NCBI GenBank assembly: GCA_009783055.1
Contig: WRHW01000002.1
Coordinates: 1-64,000 of the forward strand
DNA from: Holophagaceae bacterium
Lineage (GTDB): Bacteria > Acidobacteriota > Holophagae > Holophagales > Holophagaceae
Length of the DNA stretch: 64,000 bases
Direction of reading: 5' to 3'
Positions 44,642-54,057 of the stretch are shown piece after piece. Positions within the stretch are counted from its first letter, which is position 1, and every line of letters begins with the position of its first letter. The position numbers were made by a program, and so were the translations under genes. Under the pieces are notes generated by a model. That model was not told where the DNA came from and made no database searches. It saw only the letters and a program-made list of their open reading frames with translations.

Positions 44642-45970
44642 TCATAGTAACGTACTGGCCAATTCAGCCAACTTGCTACGCTCACCCTTTGTTAATATTA
44701 CATTCCCAAACAAGTTTTGTCCCTTGAAATGCTCAGCTAAAAAAGTGAGGCCGTTTGTACTACCATCTACGTAGGGGTTGTCAATTTGATATGGATCGCC
44801 AGTCAGCACTATTTTAGTGCCATCTCCAGCCCTTGTGAGAATTGTCTTGACTTCATGGGGAGTAAGATTTTGTGCCTCGTCTACAATGATGTATTGGTTT
44901 GGAATACTACGCCCCCGAATATACGTCAACGGCTCAACGCTTAAATATCCTCCTTCTTCTAGTTGGGTCACGGTCATGGCTGATCTGTGCCTCATTTCTG
45001 TATTTGCGGCGACAATAAAATCCAGATTGTCATAAATTGGTTGCATATAGGGTCGGAGCTTATCTTCTACGTCCCCTGGAAGAAATCCTAGGTCATTTCC
45101 CAAAGGCATAACCGGACGGCTAACAAGCAGTTTGTTGTATTTTTCATCGTCAACTATTTGTTGTAGCCCTGCGGCTATTGCTAATAGTGTTTTACCGGTT
45201 CCTGCGCGGCCAAGCAGAGTCACAACCCGAATGGAATTGTCCAACAGTAACTCTAGGGCAAACTGTTGTTCTCTGTTTTTTGGCCTTACCCCCCATGGCG
45301 ATGCATCTCGAAAGCGCAGAGGATGTATTCTTTGGTCGGATGCGTTGAAGCACCCCAAGGCTGTGTGGGATTGGTTCGCCTTGTCAATCAATGTAATACA
45401 TTGGTTGGGGAAAAAGCGTTCTGTTTCAAGTACGGGCAATCCCTCCTGATACAATAGAATAAAATCATCTTCTGATGTGTATAACTCAGCCGTTCCTGAA
45501 TATAGCTCCTCGATCTCTATGCGGCCAGAGTTGTAATCTTCAGCAATAATACCAAGCGCATCCGCTTTTATCCTCAGGTTGGTATCTTTGGATACCAAAA
45601 CAACGTTTTCGCGCCTTTCATCCAATAGATGCTTTGCACAGGCAAGAATAATATTATCTGCTGGCCACTTATTAATACTGGCAAATCTGGCATTGATTGG
45701 ATAATCAGCAATATCTACCGTAAGTAAGCCCCCTCCGTCTAAGCGGATTCCTTTGCTTAGACTACCTTTCTCTCTCAAAGCGTCTAGATTTCTGGAAACA
45801 TTCCTTGCATTTCGCCCTATTTCTGTTTGGTCTTTCTTAAAGGTATCTATTTCTTCAATAACAACTATAGGGATAACCAGATCATGTTCCTGAAACCTAA
45901 AAATAGCCTGGGGGTCATGTAGCATGACGTTTGTATCCAAGACAAAAATTTTTTTGCTGGATGCTGACAT
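44642..45970 (-). CDS. phoH2: PhoH2-type PIN-domain/ATPase fusion protein
   Basis: A 442-residue fusion. The N-terminal PIN domain (about 7-140: FVLDTNVMLHDP, VVIEEIDTFKK, LVSKDTNLRIKADALG) carries the acidic residues of a Mg2+-dependent ribonuclease. The C-terminal PhoH ATPase has Walker A GRAGTGKTLLA and Walker B YIIVDEAQNLTPHEVKTI. PhoH2 proteins unwind and cut RNA in vitro. AGGAG precedes the ATG. The gene leads the minus-strand group phoH2, membrane protein, tyrS, DUF4388-like, divergent from the M23 peptidase. Confidence 0.93.
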   Translation of the reverse strand: MSASSKKIFVLDTNVMLHDPQAIFRFQEHDLVIPIVVIEEIDTFKKDQTEIGRNARNVSRNLDALREKGSLSKGIRLDGGGLLTVDIADYPINARFASINKWPADNIILACAKHLLDERRENVVLVSKDTNLRIKADALGIIAEDYNSGRIEIEELYSGTAELYTSEDDFILLYQEGLPVLETERFFPNQCITLIDKANQSHTALGCFNASDQRIHPLRFRDASPWGVRPKNREQQFALELLLDNSIRVVTLLGRAGTGKTLLAIAAGLQQIVDDEKYNKLLVSRPVMPLGNDLGFLPGDVEDKLRPYMQPIYDNLDFIVAANTEMRHRSAMTVTQLEEGGYLSVEPLTYIRGRSIPNQYIIVDEAQNLTPHEVKTILTRAGDGTKIVLTGDPYQIDNPYVDGSTNGLTFLAEHFKGQNLFGNVILTKGERSKLAELASTLL

Positions 45971-46186
45971 AATTGGCTCCTATGCCACCCAAAGTTTGCT
46001 TGAAAACCAAAGGTAATTAGCGAAAGCACAAAAGCAGAAAATCTACAATGGCAAGCTGAAAAACAACAAAACTTTATGGTTGATTGCCATTTTTTGTTTG
46101 TTGTTGTTGCGACAGTTTCAAAAACCATCAAACTACTAGAATATACTGCATTAAGTGAAATGATGCAATTGTATAAAAATATTTCA

Positions 46187-46216
46187 TTTACACAGCAAGG
46201 AAAAAAATGATAGAAT
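46187..46216 (+). promoter_or_regulatory. Candidate promoter of the M23 peptidase gene, leaderless geometry
   Basis: TTTACA (46187-46192), 18 nt, TAGAAT (46211-46216). The -10 box ends 6 nt before the ATG at 46223, which places the transcript start at the start codon. Confidence 0.45.
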
Positions 46217-46222
46217 CGTAAT

Positions 46223-47173
46223 ATGTCTAGAAAGTCACAATTAAGGGTGGCCGATCGCCTGAGTCATCCGCATCCGGACAGGTTTCTCTCCTTCGTGGTG
46301 GTGCTAACTCGGCGTACCTTCACGTTTACGGTGCGAAAAAAGTTTGTTTATTGGACTATTGGACTATCTGCTGGTATTTGTCTTGTTGCCTTCACAGGTA
46401 GCTGGTATGGCCTTTGGGCAACAAAAAAAATAATGAGCTATAGCGAGCTTGAGCAAGAGACAAGGGAGCAACAGCAACAGCTACAAGAGAGCTTGGAGCA
46501 GGCCGGCCTGTTGCAACAAGATATAGACAACCTATCCGTACTGGTTCACAAACTGGTTAGCGAAATAAATCCCAAGTCCACTTCTTCTGAGCCTTCCAAG
46601 AATGTTGAAAAAAGCAATGACATTGATACAGAGTCTGCACAAAAGGTAAGCGCGTTACAAGATGAACTTAACTCTGCGGATGGTAGGCTAAAAGCAATCC
46701 AAACCCGCACAGCACCCATCTTACACGCATGGTTCCATACTCCAGCGGTGTGGCCAACAGTAGGCACCATTACTTCAGTTTATGGTCAGCGCATTCATCC
46801 TGCGCAAAGAATCATGGGGGGCGGTGGTGACGATCTTTCCCACCATGCCGGAATCGACATTAGCAATGCGCTAGGTACGCCCATTCAGGCCACGGCTAAT
46901 GGAACTGTGATTTTTGCTGGACAATCAGGAAACTATGGAAATACAGTAATAATTCGCCACTCTCAAGAGTTTGAAACGCTGTATGCCCACCTGCACAGAA
47001 TTAATGTTAGCGTAGGTCAGGAAGTTGGGCGAGGCAGTGTTCTGGGTACCATGGGTAGTACAGGCCGATCGACTGGAACTCATCTGCACTACGAAGTCAG
47101 AAAAAAGGGGCAGGCCGTTAACCCAAGACCTTATTTAAAGCTTCAGCTCCAGTGGTTGAAGGGCATTAAATAA
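46223..47173 (+). CDS. M23-family cell-wall endopeptidase, membrane-anchored
   Basis: A 316-residue protein. After a short basic cytoplasmic N-terminus there is one membrane helix (about 41-66), a coiled coil (about 70-120) and a C-terminal LytM/M23 domain (from about 190). Zinc ligands are in HHAGIDIS and HLHYEV, with YAHLHRINV between, so the site is intact. It should cut peptidoglycan cross-links or activate amidases at the inner-membrane face of the wall. A bactofilin gene follows 24 nt later, a known pairing in cell-shape control. No ribosome binding site is seen. Confidence 0.93.
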   Translation: MSRKSQLRVADRLSHPHPDRFLSFVVVLTRRTFTFTVRKKFVYWTIGLSAGICLVAFTGSWYGLWATKKIMSYSELEQETREQQQQLQESLEQAGLLQQDIDNLSVLVHKLVSEINPKSTSSEPSKNVEKSNDIDTESAQKVSALQDELNSADGRLKAIQTRTAPILHAWFHTPAVWPTVGTITSVYGQRIHPAQRIMGGGGDDLSHHAGIDISNALGTPIQATANGTVIFAGQSGNYGNTVIIRHSQEFETLYAHLHRINVSVGQEVGRGSVLGTMGSTGRSTGTHLHYEVRKKGQAVNPRPYLKLQLQWLKGIK

Positions 47174-47197
47174 CGATGTCTCCGGCTGGAGTAGAGG

Positions 47198-47599
47198 ATG
47201 TTAAATAAAAAGCAATCAGGCAATGGAGCTTCTGTTAATTCGATTCTTGGGCGCGCCAGCCTTTGGAAGGGTGAAATTCATGCAGGGGTTGAAAGCCTTA
47301 GGATTGAAGGTAGTGTAGAGGGTACCATCTTCTCTGAGGGTGAAGTAACTATTGCCCCAACGGGGACGGTAAAAGGTACCATCCACGCCAAGCACCTTAT
47401 CGTTACAGGTTATATCGAAGGTAATTTTTTTGTTTCAGAATGCCTCGAAATTCATGGGACAGGTTGTGTTGAGGGTGAAACTGAAGTAGGCTCGCTCGTT
47501 GTCGATGAAGGTGGCACGCTACAAGGGGCATGCGTTAGGCGTGGTTATACAAAACCCCAGTCCGCACAACATATGCAAAATAGCCAGGCAAATAACTAA
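47198..47599 (+). CDS. Bactofilin
   Basis: A 133-residue bactofilin (polymer-forming cytoskeletal protein). The central beta-helix shows the periodic pattern SLRIEGSVEGTIFSEGEVTIAPTG, KGTIHAKHLIVTGYIEGN and GTLQGACVRRGYT, flanked by short polar tails. Bactofilins polymerise without nucleotides at the membrane and recruit wall enzymes. Adjacency to an M23 peptidase supports a shape or morphogenesis role. Confidence 0.93.
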   Translation: MLNKKQSGNGASVNSILGRASLWKGEIHAGVESLRIEGSVEGTIFSEGEVTIAPTGTVKGTIHAKHLIVTGYIEGNFFVSECLEIHGTGCVEGETEVGSLVVDEGGTLQGACVRRGYTKPQSAQHMQNSQANN

Positions 47600-47602
47600 T
47601 GG

Positions 47603-47635
47603 TAGACAATTGGCTGTAATCAGCTAAAATAGAAT
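47603..47635 (+). promoter_or_regulatory. Candidate promoter of tRNA-Arg
   Basis: TAGACA (47603-47608) and overlapping -10 candidates TAAAAT (47625-47630, spacer 16) and TAGAAT (47630-47635), ending 10-15 nt before the tRNA. Confidence 0.4.
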
Positions 47636-47645
47636 CTTGCCTTAG

Positions 47646-47722
47646 GGTCCCGTAGCTCAGCTGGATAGAGCATCAGACTACGAATCTGACGGTCGGGCGT
47701 TCGAATCGCTCCGGGATCACCA
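47646..47722 (+). tRNA. tRNA-Arg(ACG)
   Basis: Acceptor GGTCCCG pairs with CGGGATC (one G-U pair), followed by discriminator A and encoded CCA. The anticodon stem TCAGA/TCTGA encloses CTACGAA, anticodon ACG (read as ICG after deamination, decoding CGN codons). TTCGAAT forms the T loop. Confidence 0.96.
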
Positions 47723-47788
47723 ATAATTACAATTCATACCGTGTCGTGTCCAGATTCATTTGAACGCAGGATGGTATTAAGGAGAGCT

Positions 47789-49333
47789 ATGCAGAAAAAA
47801 CTGGGGCTACCTGAAAGCCAAATAGCTAAAGCCCGCGACCTTGCAGTGCAAATAACAAAGCCCGTCATTAACTTCATTGATGCGCACACCACGACTGCTG
47901 TTGAACGAGCCGCGTTGCGTTTGGTGGGGGTTGATGGGGCAGACTCAAACGGAGTACCTGTTTCTAACATCATCATCGACCAGCTTAGGGGCAAACTGGA
48001 AGGTGGAGCACTGCGTTGGTATGTAAACGCTCTGCTACGAACAGGACAGTCCCCCGAGGCCATGAATGTCCAAATTGCTAATGGGCATAAACTAACAGAG
48101 CATCCCCTAGCCGACCAGATGGCTATTGAAGCTAAGGGGACGGAGCTTGCAAATCAATATCTGGCGCGCATCTGCTCAAACAGACAACATAGGGAAGAAA
48201 AGTTAGAGCAATTTATAGGTAATAACCATGACCCTCTGTTGTATGCCATAGTTGCTACTGGCAATATCCACGAGGACGTAAAACAAGCCCAGGCGGCGGC
48301 TTGGCAAGGTGCAGATGTAATTGCAGTAATCCGAACTACGGCTCAGAGTCTACTGGACTATGTCCCTTATGGGGCAACTACAGAGGGCTTTGGTGGCACC
48401 TATGCCACCCAAGAAAATTTTCGTATTATGCGAGAAGCCTTAGATAAGTCTTCTGAACAATTGGAGAGATATATCTATCTCACCAATTACGCATCAGGGC
48501 TATGTATGCCTGAGATTGCCGCTATGGGAGCCTTGGAGCGACTGGACATGATGCTAAATGACTCTATGTATGGCATTCTATTCCGCGACATTAATATGTA
48601 TCGAACATTTGTTGATCAAAAGTTCAGCCGGATGATAAACGCCTATGCCGGAATAATAATTAATACTGGAGAAGACAACTATCTCACCACTTCTGATGCA
48701 GTCGAGAAGGCTCATACTGTGCTTGCCAGTCAATTCATTAATGAGCGATTTGCGCTAGAGGCAGGTCTTTTACCCAAGCAGATGGGTTTAGGCCATGCTT
48801 TTGAAATAGACCCAGATATAAAGAATGGATTTTTGTTTGAAGTAGCACAGGCACAAATGGCGAGGGAAATATTCCCAGAAGCTCCATTGAAATACATGCC
48901 TCCTACCAAGTTTATGACCGGAGATATTTTTAAGGGGGTGGTGCAAAATGCAATGTTTAATTTTGCATCGAAACTTACCAATCAAGGCATCCACTTGTTG
49001 GGGATGCTCACTGAAGCGATACATACGCCCCACATGCAGGATCGTGGGCTTGCCTTGGACAATGCAAAATATGTGATGAACAACATGGCAGACTTGGGGT
49101 CGGAGATTACTTTCAGGCGGGATGGTGTTATTGTAAAACGTGCTCACCGAGTATTAACTGAAACTATTGAGTTTATGGAATCGGTTGCCAGTATTGGGCT
49201 GATGGAAAGTATGGAACAGGGAGCCTTTGCAGACATAAAACGCCCAAGAGATATGGGCAAGGGTCTGGATGGGCTGATAAAAAAGGGAAGTGATTATTGG
49301 AATCCTATCGAAAAAGCCATTGCAGTCAAGTAG
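47789..49333 (+). CDS. kamD: Lysine 5,6-aminomutase alpha subunit
   Basis: A 514-residue KamD, the adenosylcobalamin/PLP-dependent alpha subunit that with KamE moves the terminal amino group of beta-lysine (or D-lysine) to the neighbouring carbon. The N-terminus LGLPESQIAKARDLAVQI, the catalytic barrel stretch VIRTTAQSLLDYVPYGATTE and TYATQENFRIMREALD are family hallmarks. ATG 47789 has AAGGAGAG 2-9 nt upstream. The GTG at 47741 is just after the tRNA and is rejected. kamE follows 15 nt later. The product, 3,5-diaminohexanoate, is the substrate of Kdd near 63.4 kb. Confidence 0.95.
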   Translation: MQKKLGLPESQIAKARDLAVQITKPVINFIDAHTTTAVERAALRLVGVDGADSNGVPVSNIIIDQLRGKLEGGALRWYVNALLRTGQSPEAMNVQIANGHKLTEHPLADQMAIEAKGTELANQYLARICSNRQHREEKLEQFIGNNHDPLLYAIVATGNIHEDVKQAQAAAWQGADVIAVIRTTAQSLLDYVPYGATTEGFGGTYATQENFRIMREALDKSSEQLERYIYLTNYASGLCMPEIAAMGALERLDMMLNDSMYGILFRDINMYRTFVDQKFSRMINAYAGIIINTGEDNYLTTSDAVEKAHTVLASQFINERFALEAGLLPKQMGLGHAFEIDPDIKNGFLFEVAQAQMAREIFPEAPLKYMPPTKFMTGDIFKGVVQNAMFNFASKLTNQGIHLLGMLTEAIHTPHMQDRGLALDNAKYVMNNMADLGSEITFRRDGVIVKRAHRVLTETIEFMESVASIGLMESMEQGAFADIKRPRDMGKGLDGLIKKGSDYWNPIEKAIAVK

Positions 49334-49348
49334 CTGGTTGGAGGAAAA

Positions 49349-50077
49349 ATGTTCATAAGATCTTATGGGGATACAATAGACGACGGAGCGGTGCAACTTT
49401 CCTTTACGCTACCAGTGCCATGCAATGCAAAAGGGTGCGAAGCCGCACGCCAGTATGCCGAAAAACTGGGCTTTTCCCATGCTGATGTAGTGCACAGCCA
49501 TCCACTGTCTGATGGATATTCTTTCTATGTAGTCTATGGAAAAACGAAAGTAAGTGTTGACTATGACCAAATACAGGTTGAAGAAGCCACCGGCGATAAG
49601 CTGTACTCAATGGAGACTGCCTGCGAGATAATTCGGCAACGTATTGGCAGAAAGGTTGTGATAGTGGGTGCTTGCACGGGATTCGATGCGCATACGGTTG
49701 GCATTGATGCAATTATGAACATGAAGGGATACAACCACCACTATGGGCTGGAGAGATATTCTGAGGTAAACGCTCACAATCTGGGAGCACAAGTCCCAAA
49801 CGAAAAATTGATCGATTACGCAGAAAAAATAAATGCAGATGCTATTTTGGTTAGCCAAATCGTAACCCAAAAGGACATACATATTCAGAATCTCACTGAG
49901 TTTATTGAATTGATTCAGTCCAAGGGATTGCGGGAAAAATTTATCCTGTGCATAGGGGGGTCTCGAATAGGCAATAAATTGGCAGTGGAGTTAGGCTTTG
50001 ACGCTGGTTTTGGGCAGGGTACCTATGCCGAACATGTGGCAACTTTTGTGGTTGACCGCCTTCTGGCTAGAGTATAG
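49349..50077 (+). CDS. kamE: Lysine 5,6-aminomutase beta subunit
   Basis: A 242-residue KamE with a cobalamin-binding domain. The B12 signature DAHTVG (DxHxxG) is at about 113-118, followed by a Rossmann-like region (ADAILVSQIVTQKDIH, CIGGSRIGNKLAVELGFDAGFG). K126 in MNMKGYNHHYGLE is the likely PLP-binding lysine equivalent to the one described for the clostridial enzyme. GGAGG precedes the ATG. Convergent with the DUF218 gene, with a gap of only 30 nt. Confidence 0.95.
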   Translation: MFIRSYGDTIDDGAVQLSFTLPVPCNAKGCEAARQYAEKLGFSHADVVHSHPLSDGYSFYVVYGKTKVSVDYDQIQVEEATGDKLYSMETACEIIRQRIGRKVVIVGACTGFDAHTVGIDAIMNMKGYNHHYGLERYSEVNAHNLGAQVPNEKLIDYAEKINADAILVSQIVTQKDIHIQNLTEFIELIQSKGLREKFILCIGGSRIGNKLAVELGFDAGFGQGTYAEHVATFVVDRLLARV

Positions 50078-50107
50078 ATTTTCGGACCTTTTTTCACTGG
50101 AACCAGC

Positions 50108-50782
50108 TCAGTTTTCTGATCTACTCCCCGTGGTATCTTCCCTGAACTCAACAATTGGGCTTGGTGGGAACCAGATGTCCCATACAGCCTTATGGCGTGC
50201 AAGGTACTCCCTAAACCAAAAATTCATGCTGGCCAAAGTTTTAATGCTCTTTTGGCCACTTGGGATTCCGTAGGCATCAATGCCAAATCTCTTTGCGAGA
50301 TAGATTGCTCTTGGGAGGTGAAATTCTGATGTTACGATCACTATTTTTTCCTGAGCATAAACCATCTTTGCGCGGATAATGCTGTCGTAGGTGCGTCTAC
50401 CCTCAAAGTCTAAAATAATTTTCTCCTCTGGCACGCCATTTTTTATGAGCCATCGACTCATAGCCAAGGGTTCGTTGTAGTGCTGAGTTCTGTTGTCCCC
50501 AGATACGAGAATCCATGCAACCTTTTTTTCCCTATATAGTTCCAAAGCCACTTGGAGCCTTCCTTCTAATACTTGGGATGGTTCTCCACTTGATTTGACA
50601 CTCGCTCCAAGGACAAGTGCTGGCAATCCTACGGGGAGTAGTTTTGGCTCAAATTGCTTATGCTCTAATGGGAACTTAACACAAAACCAAAGCACGTCAA
50701 ATATGACAACCAGAAGTATAGCTGATGCCGGAATCCAGCAAATTGGTTTTTTGAGAAAACTGGACAAATAATTTTTACCCAT
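50108..50782 (-). CDS. DUF218/SanA-YdcF-family membrane protein
   Basis: A 224-residue protein with an N-terminal membrane helix (PASAILLVVIFDVLWFCV) and a DUF218 domain: VLGASVKSSGEPSQVLEGRL, WILVSGDNRTQHYNEPLAM, LDFEGRRTYDSIIRAKMV and IVTSEFHLPRAIYLAKRFGI. It resembles SanA, linked to envelope barrier function in E. coli, but the biochemical activity is uncertain. The ATG at 50782 is used because the longer ORF begins with TTG. It is divergent from the large lipoprotein gene. Confidence 0.85.
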   Translation of the reverse strand: MGKNYLSSFLKKPICWIPASAILLVVIFDVLWFCVKFPLEHKQFEPKLLPVGLPALVLGASVKSSGEPSQVLEGRLQVALELYREKKVAWILVSGDNRTQHYNEPLAMSRWLIKNGVPEEKIILDFEGRRTYDSIIRAKMVYAQEKIVIVTSEFHLPRAIYLAKRFGIDAYGIPSGQKSIKTLASMNFWFREYLARHKAVWDIWFPPSPIVEFREDTTGSRSEN

Positions 50783-50845
50783 ATTAGGATAGGATAGAGT
50801 CTTATTGCTCTGTTTTTGCAAATAATCTTTTTGAGAGATGAACTA

Positions 50846-53800
50846 ATGTCAAAGTCACACCACAATTCGAAATTTTTCACATCTAGAAACATTCTGTTTT
50901 TCTTGACTATTGCCCCTATCCTAGCCGTTCTTGCTTCGGTCGGATGTTATCGCGCAACTGGTTACGACCGAGCCGCCTTGATAGCACAAGAGATACCGGC
51001 TACAGGGGGCGACCGCGTTCCAGGGCTTAAATCAATGGCCGGAGCGGGGGATTATTTCATTGGCAACGATTTTGTGGCACTGGCGGTTGATGGCACCCCA
51101 ATATCGGCAAAAACTGGCATCGCAGGTGCGGCGGGCGGGGGTAGCATCGTTGATGTGGGCTATATTTCTCTAGATACAAGTTTTCGCAGAGTTTCGATGC
51201 CATGCGACATCCTGGATCGAATGACCACAGTTGTAAACCAAGACCCAGATATTTCACTTGTTTTTGCTGAGTTTTTGACTAATAACGAAATCGGGCTATC
51301 CCACTTGGAAATGCGTGGACAGATACATGACCCAAAACACAAACTTGAGGGAGCGTCTTGGGATAACAATGGTTTTGTCCAAGATGTATTTGCTACAACC
51401 ACTATCAGTCTTGGCTCTCTAGATAGAAGGTTTACAATAGAGACGACAATTACTAACCATCGCTCTAACTCTATTGGAATCCGCAATATTGGCGACTTTG
51501 TGTATCAGCGAGGAGGCGGTTTTCGCATTCTGGCTCCTGCTTACGCAGATAAAAATGGCAATCCTCTTTCAACATGGGGGGTGAACATTCCGGGCACCGA
51601 TTTTTCTAACCCTCTTTCCAACAGCGCACTTTGTGGAGTAGTCGTATTTATGGGTACTGAGCCGGGATCAGATACAGTTGACTGCCATGTGAGCTTAGGA
51701 CTATTGACATCTGATGGCGAACCATTTTTGGTTGCTTCAGATCCCCAAGATAGTCTCAATGAAACAAGGCCGAAATTTCCTGAGCGGTTTGTTGCAGGAT
51801 GCCTCGACACAGGCGTTCCATTGGCTCCAAACGAAAGTCTTTCCCACAAACGCCTGTTAATTGTTAAGGGTGGCACAAGCGGGGAACCAGAGTATGCTCC
51901 GAGTGTAGTCACTGTAAATACCCCCAATCAGGCCACGGGACTTCTGAATGAAATGTTCGCCCAACGAGCCGATATTAAAGAAACGAAGGTGGGTTTGTTG
52001 CGCTTTGTCCTAGAAGGAACGGCTACCCGATCTGGCCCTATCCCGTCTGAATTGCGCTTTGAACGCTACATCGGAGACGGAAACCCTGCCACAGATGCTA
52101 CTCAAACAAACTGGCAGTTGGAAAGGTTGGAATGGATGGAGCCTGTGGAAACATCAGAGTTTCTTTCGGATTATTATTTCACGCCGACAACTACTTTTGG
52201 AATTTATCTGCCAGAGGCCACTTACCGCATTGTTTCCAAAAACATCTATCAATCAACCACCTTGCAAGTAGGAACAAATTATTACATCGAAGACAGGCCA
52301 TCGCTGGAAACTCCAATTGACATTGACTGGGAGATGCCTTTTTTCCTGTCAGAGACTCTTAGTCCCGAAAGGTCAGATGTGTTGTCCCCGTTTGGCTCCA
52401 GGATTTCTGTTGCTCAGACAGGTTATTTTATTTCCACTCGAGGGAATGATTCACCTCTTGGCTTTATTCAACCAATAAGGTTCACAATCTCTGGCATTGA
52501 TGGTTCAGCAGACCCACATATGAGGAGATTCAGAGGTCTAACATCTGCTTTCGACCCAACTGCAAAGTTGCCAAGGCCAGCAATTGAAATGCCCGGCAAT
52601 TTCCATTTCATAGGAGGCAATTCTGCATTTGGTGTTCAACTGGCAAACTCTATTATTCTTTGGACCATTCCCGGCAGATACCAAGCGTTTGGGGCAAGGG
52701 GGCCACTTTCTACTCTGGAGTCATTTGTAATAGATTCAAGACCAGGGTCTGGTAATTCAACAACCACTCTCACTGTATTCCCAACTCCCCTGCCAGAAGG
52801 TTGGATAGCTTTTGATACCCCAGGTCCATCAATGGCAACTATTGGTGGGATGTTGCCAGCTGAACAACTATCTTCAGCCTTGGCTGAAGGTATTAATGTA
52901 ATAGCCCGTACCGAAATAGATCACCAGACCAATGGTGAAGAACTGTACAAATTCTTTAGGTATGAGATTGATTACTCAGAAGACTATGTGACCGCAGTAG
53001 ACAACAATCCCCTGATTGTTAATGCTAGGTCTTCAAGCCTAGATAGTTATGGAACTGTGACTGCCTATTTTACACCAGTAGACCCAGAAGGGCGAAATGG
53101 AGGGGCTAGGCCATCAAAGGGCTGGACGCTAGCAGATTTTTTAGCGCAGGCAGATGGCAAGTATAATGTGATACATAGGCCTCGAGGTCCTCACGGGCTT
53201 TTCACCCAATTGGGCTTTGACCCCAACCTTCCATTGGCAAGCGGTGCTCCTTGGTGGCACGATTCCGGATTGCTTTCCTTTGGCGTCACAAATGGACAGT
53301 TTGATGCCATCGAAATCCTCAGTGCGGGAGCAATTGCAGATTCAGACATCAATATTTGGTGGTCAGAATACAAGGAACTCAGAAACGATTGGTTTTCCAT
53401 TCTCAATCAACAAACCCCAGATTTTTATACAAAAGCCCTTGGTTTTTCATCCGGTAAGTTCAGCCAAGATACACCTGTGGGGCTGGCTCGGACATACCTC
53501 AATGTTAATAACTCGGAAATAAGCCAGACCGAACAAGAGCCAATCCTCCAAGCTCTTAAAACTGGGTCTGCCGTAGCATCCACTGGCCCACTCTTGGATG
53601 TTACGATTGACGGCAAAGGGCCAGGTAGTCTAGTAACTCTTAGCGGTTCGCCAGCTTCAGTATCCCTAAACATCACTTTGGTAGCCACAGACTGGATGCC
53701 TGTGGATGAACTCAGAGTTATTGTCAACGGGCAATTGGTCGCAACGATTCCAGACCCCAAGACTGTCCTTGCGCCTTCCGATGAAGACTATAGGTTTTTT

Positions 53801-54007
53801 ACCGGCACAATTGCAGTTCCAGTTCCGGTAGGCAAGGATGCTTGGCTAGTAGTTGAAGCAGGGGTGGCATTGGGAACCACCGGTGCTTATAGACCTGGAA
53901 CTCCCTGGAATATACAAATGAAGGGTATTTACCCTATTGCAATTACAAACCCCATTTTTCTTTCCTTGACTCATGGCCAGTATTCCCAGCCTGGGCTTGA
54001 AAAATAA
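50846..54007 (+). CDS. Large predicted lipoprotein with degenerate PHP/CehA-like domain
   Basis: A 1053-residue exported protein. The N-terminus has a membrane-like signal and a lipobox-like LASVGC (Cys about 34, with Ser at -3, which is unusual). Beta-rich segments follow to about residue 640. Residues ~650-900 align by pattern with CehA/McbA-type PHP metallohydrolase domains, but the metal-binding positions are lost. The usual HxH region reads AFDTPGPS, the TDHN site TEIDHQ, and the later DSH site GFSSGKFS, while VIHRPRGPHG and FDAIEILS remain. ARTYLNV and STGPLLDVTIDGKGPG at the end are also typical. It may be a carbohydrate- or protein-binding pseudoenzyme. Function unknown. Confidence 0.8.
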   Translation: MSKSHHNSKFFTSRNILFFLTIAPILAVLASVGCYRATGYDRAALIAQEIPATGGDRVPGLKSMAGAGDYFIGNDFVALAVDGTPISAKTGIAGAAGGGSIVDVGYISLDTSFRRVSMPCDILDRMTTVVNQDPDISLVFAEFLTNNEIGLSHLEMRGQIHDPKHKLEGASWDNNGFVQDVFATTTISLGSLDRRFTIETTITNHRSNSIGIRNIGDFVYQRGGGFRILAPAYADKNGNPLSTWGVNIPGTDFSNPLSNSALCGVVVFMGTEPGSDTVDCHVSLGLLTSDGEPFLVASDPQDSLNETRPKFPERFVAGCLDTGVPLAPNESLSHKRLLIVKGGTSGEPEYAPSVVTVNTPNQATGLLNEMFAQRADIKETKVGLLRFVLEGTATRSGPIPSELRFERYIGDGNPATDATQTNWQLERLEWMEPVETSEFLSDYYFTPTTTFGIYLPEATYRIVSKNIYQSTTLQVGTNYYIEDRPSLETPIDIDWEMPFFLSETLSPERSDVLSPFGSRISVAQTGYFISTRGNDSPLGFIQPIRFTISGIDGSADPHMRRFRGLTSAFDPTAKLPRPAIEMPGNFHFIGGNSAFGVQLANSIILWTIPGRYQAFGARGPLSTLESFVIDSRPGSGNSTTTLTVFPTPLPEGWIAFDTPGPSMATIGGMLPAEQLSSALAEGINVIARTEIDHQTNGEELYKFFRYEIDYSEDYVTAVDNNPLIVNARSSSLDSYGTVTAYFTPVDPEGRNGGARPSKGWTLADFLAQADGKYNVIHRPRGPHGLFTQLGFDPNLPLASGAPWWHDSGLLSFGVTNGQFDAIEILSAGAIADSDINIWWSEYKELRNDWFSILNQQTPDFYTKALGFSSGKFSQDTPVGLARTYLNVNNSEISQTEQEPILQALKTGSAVASTGPLLDVTIDGKGPGSLVTLSGSPASVSLNITLVATDWMPVDELRVIVNGQLVATIPDPKTVLAPSDEDYRFFTGTIAVPVPVGKDAWLVVEAGVALGTTGAYRPGTPWNIQMKGIYPIAITNPIFLSLTHGQYSQPGLEK

Positions 54008-54023
54008 GGGCTTGATACTACAT

Positions 54024-54052
54024 TTTCCATTCAACACTTATCATTTTATACT
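54024..54052 (+). promoter_or_regulatory. Candidate dnaB promoter, leaderless geometry
   Basis: TTTCCA (54024-54029), 17 nt, TATACT (54047-54052). The -10 box ends 5 nt before the ATG at 54058 and no Shine-Dalgarno sequence is present. Confidence 0.5.
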
Positions 54053-54057
54053 AGCCC

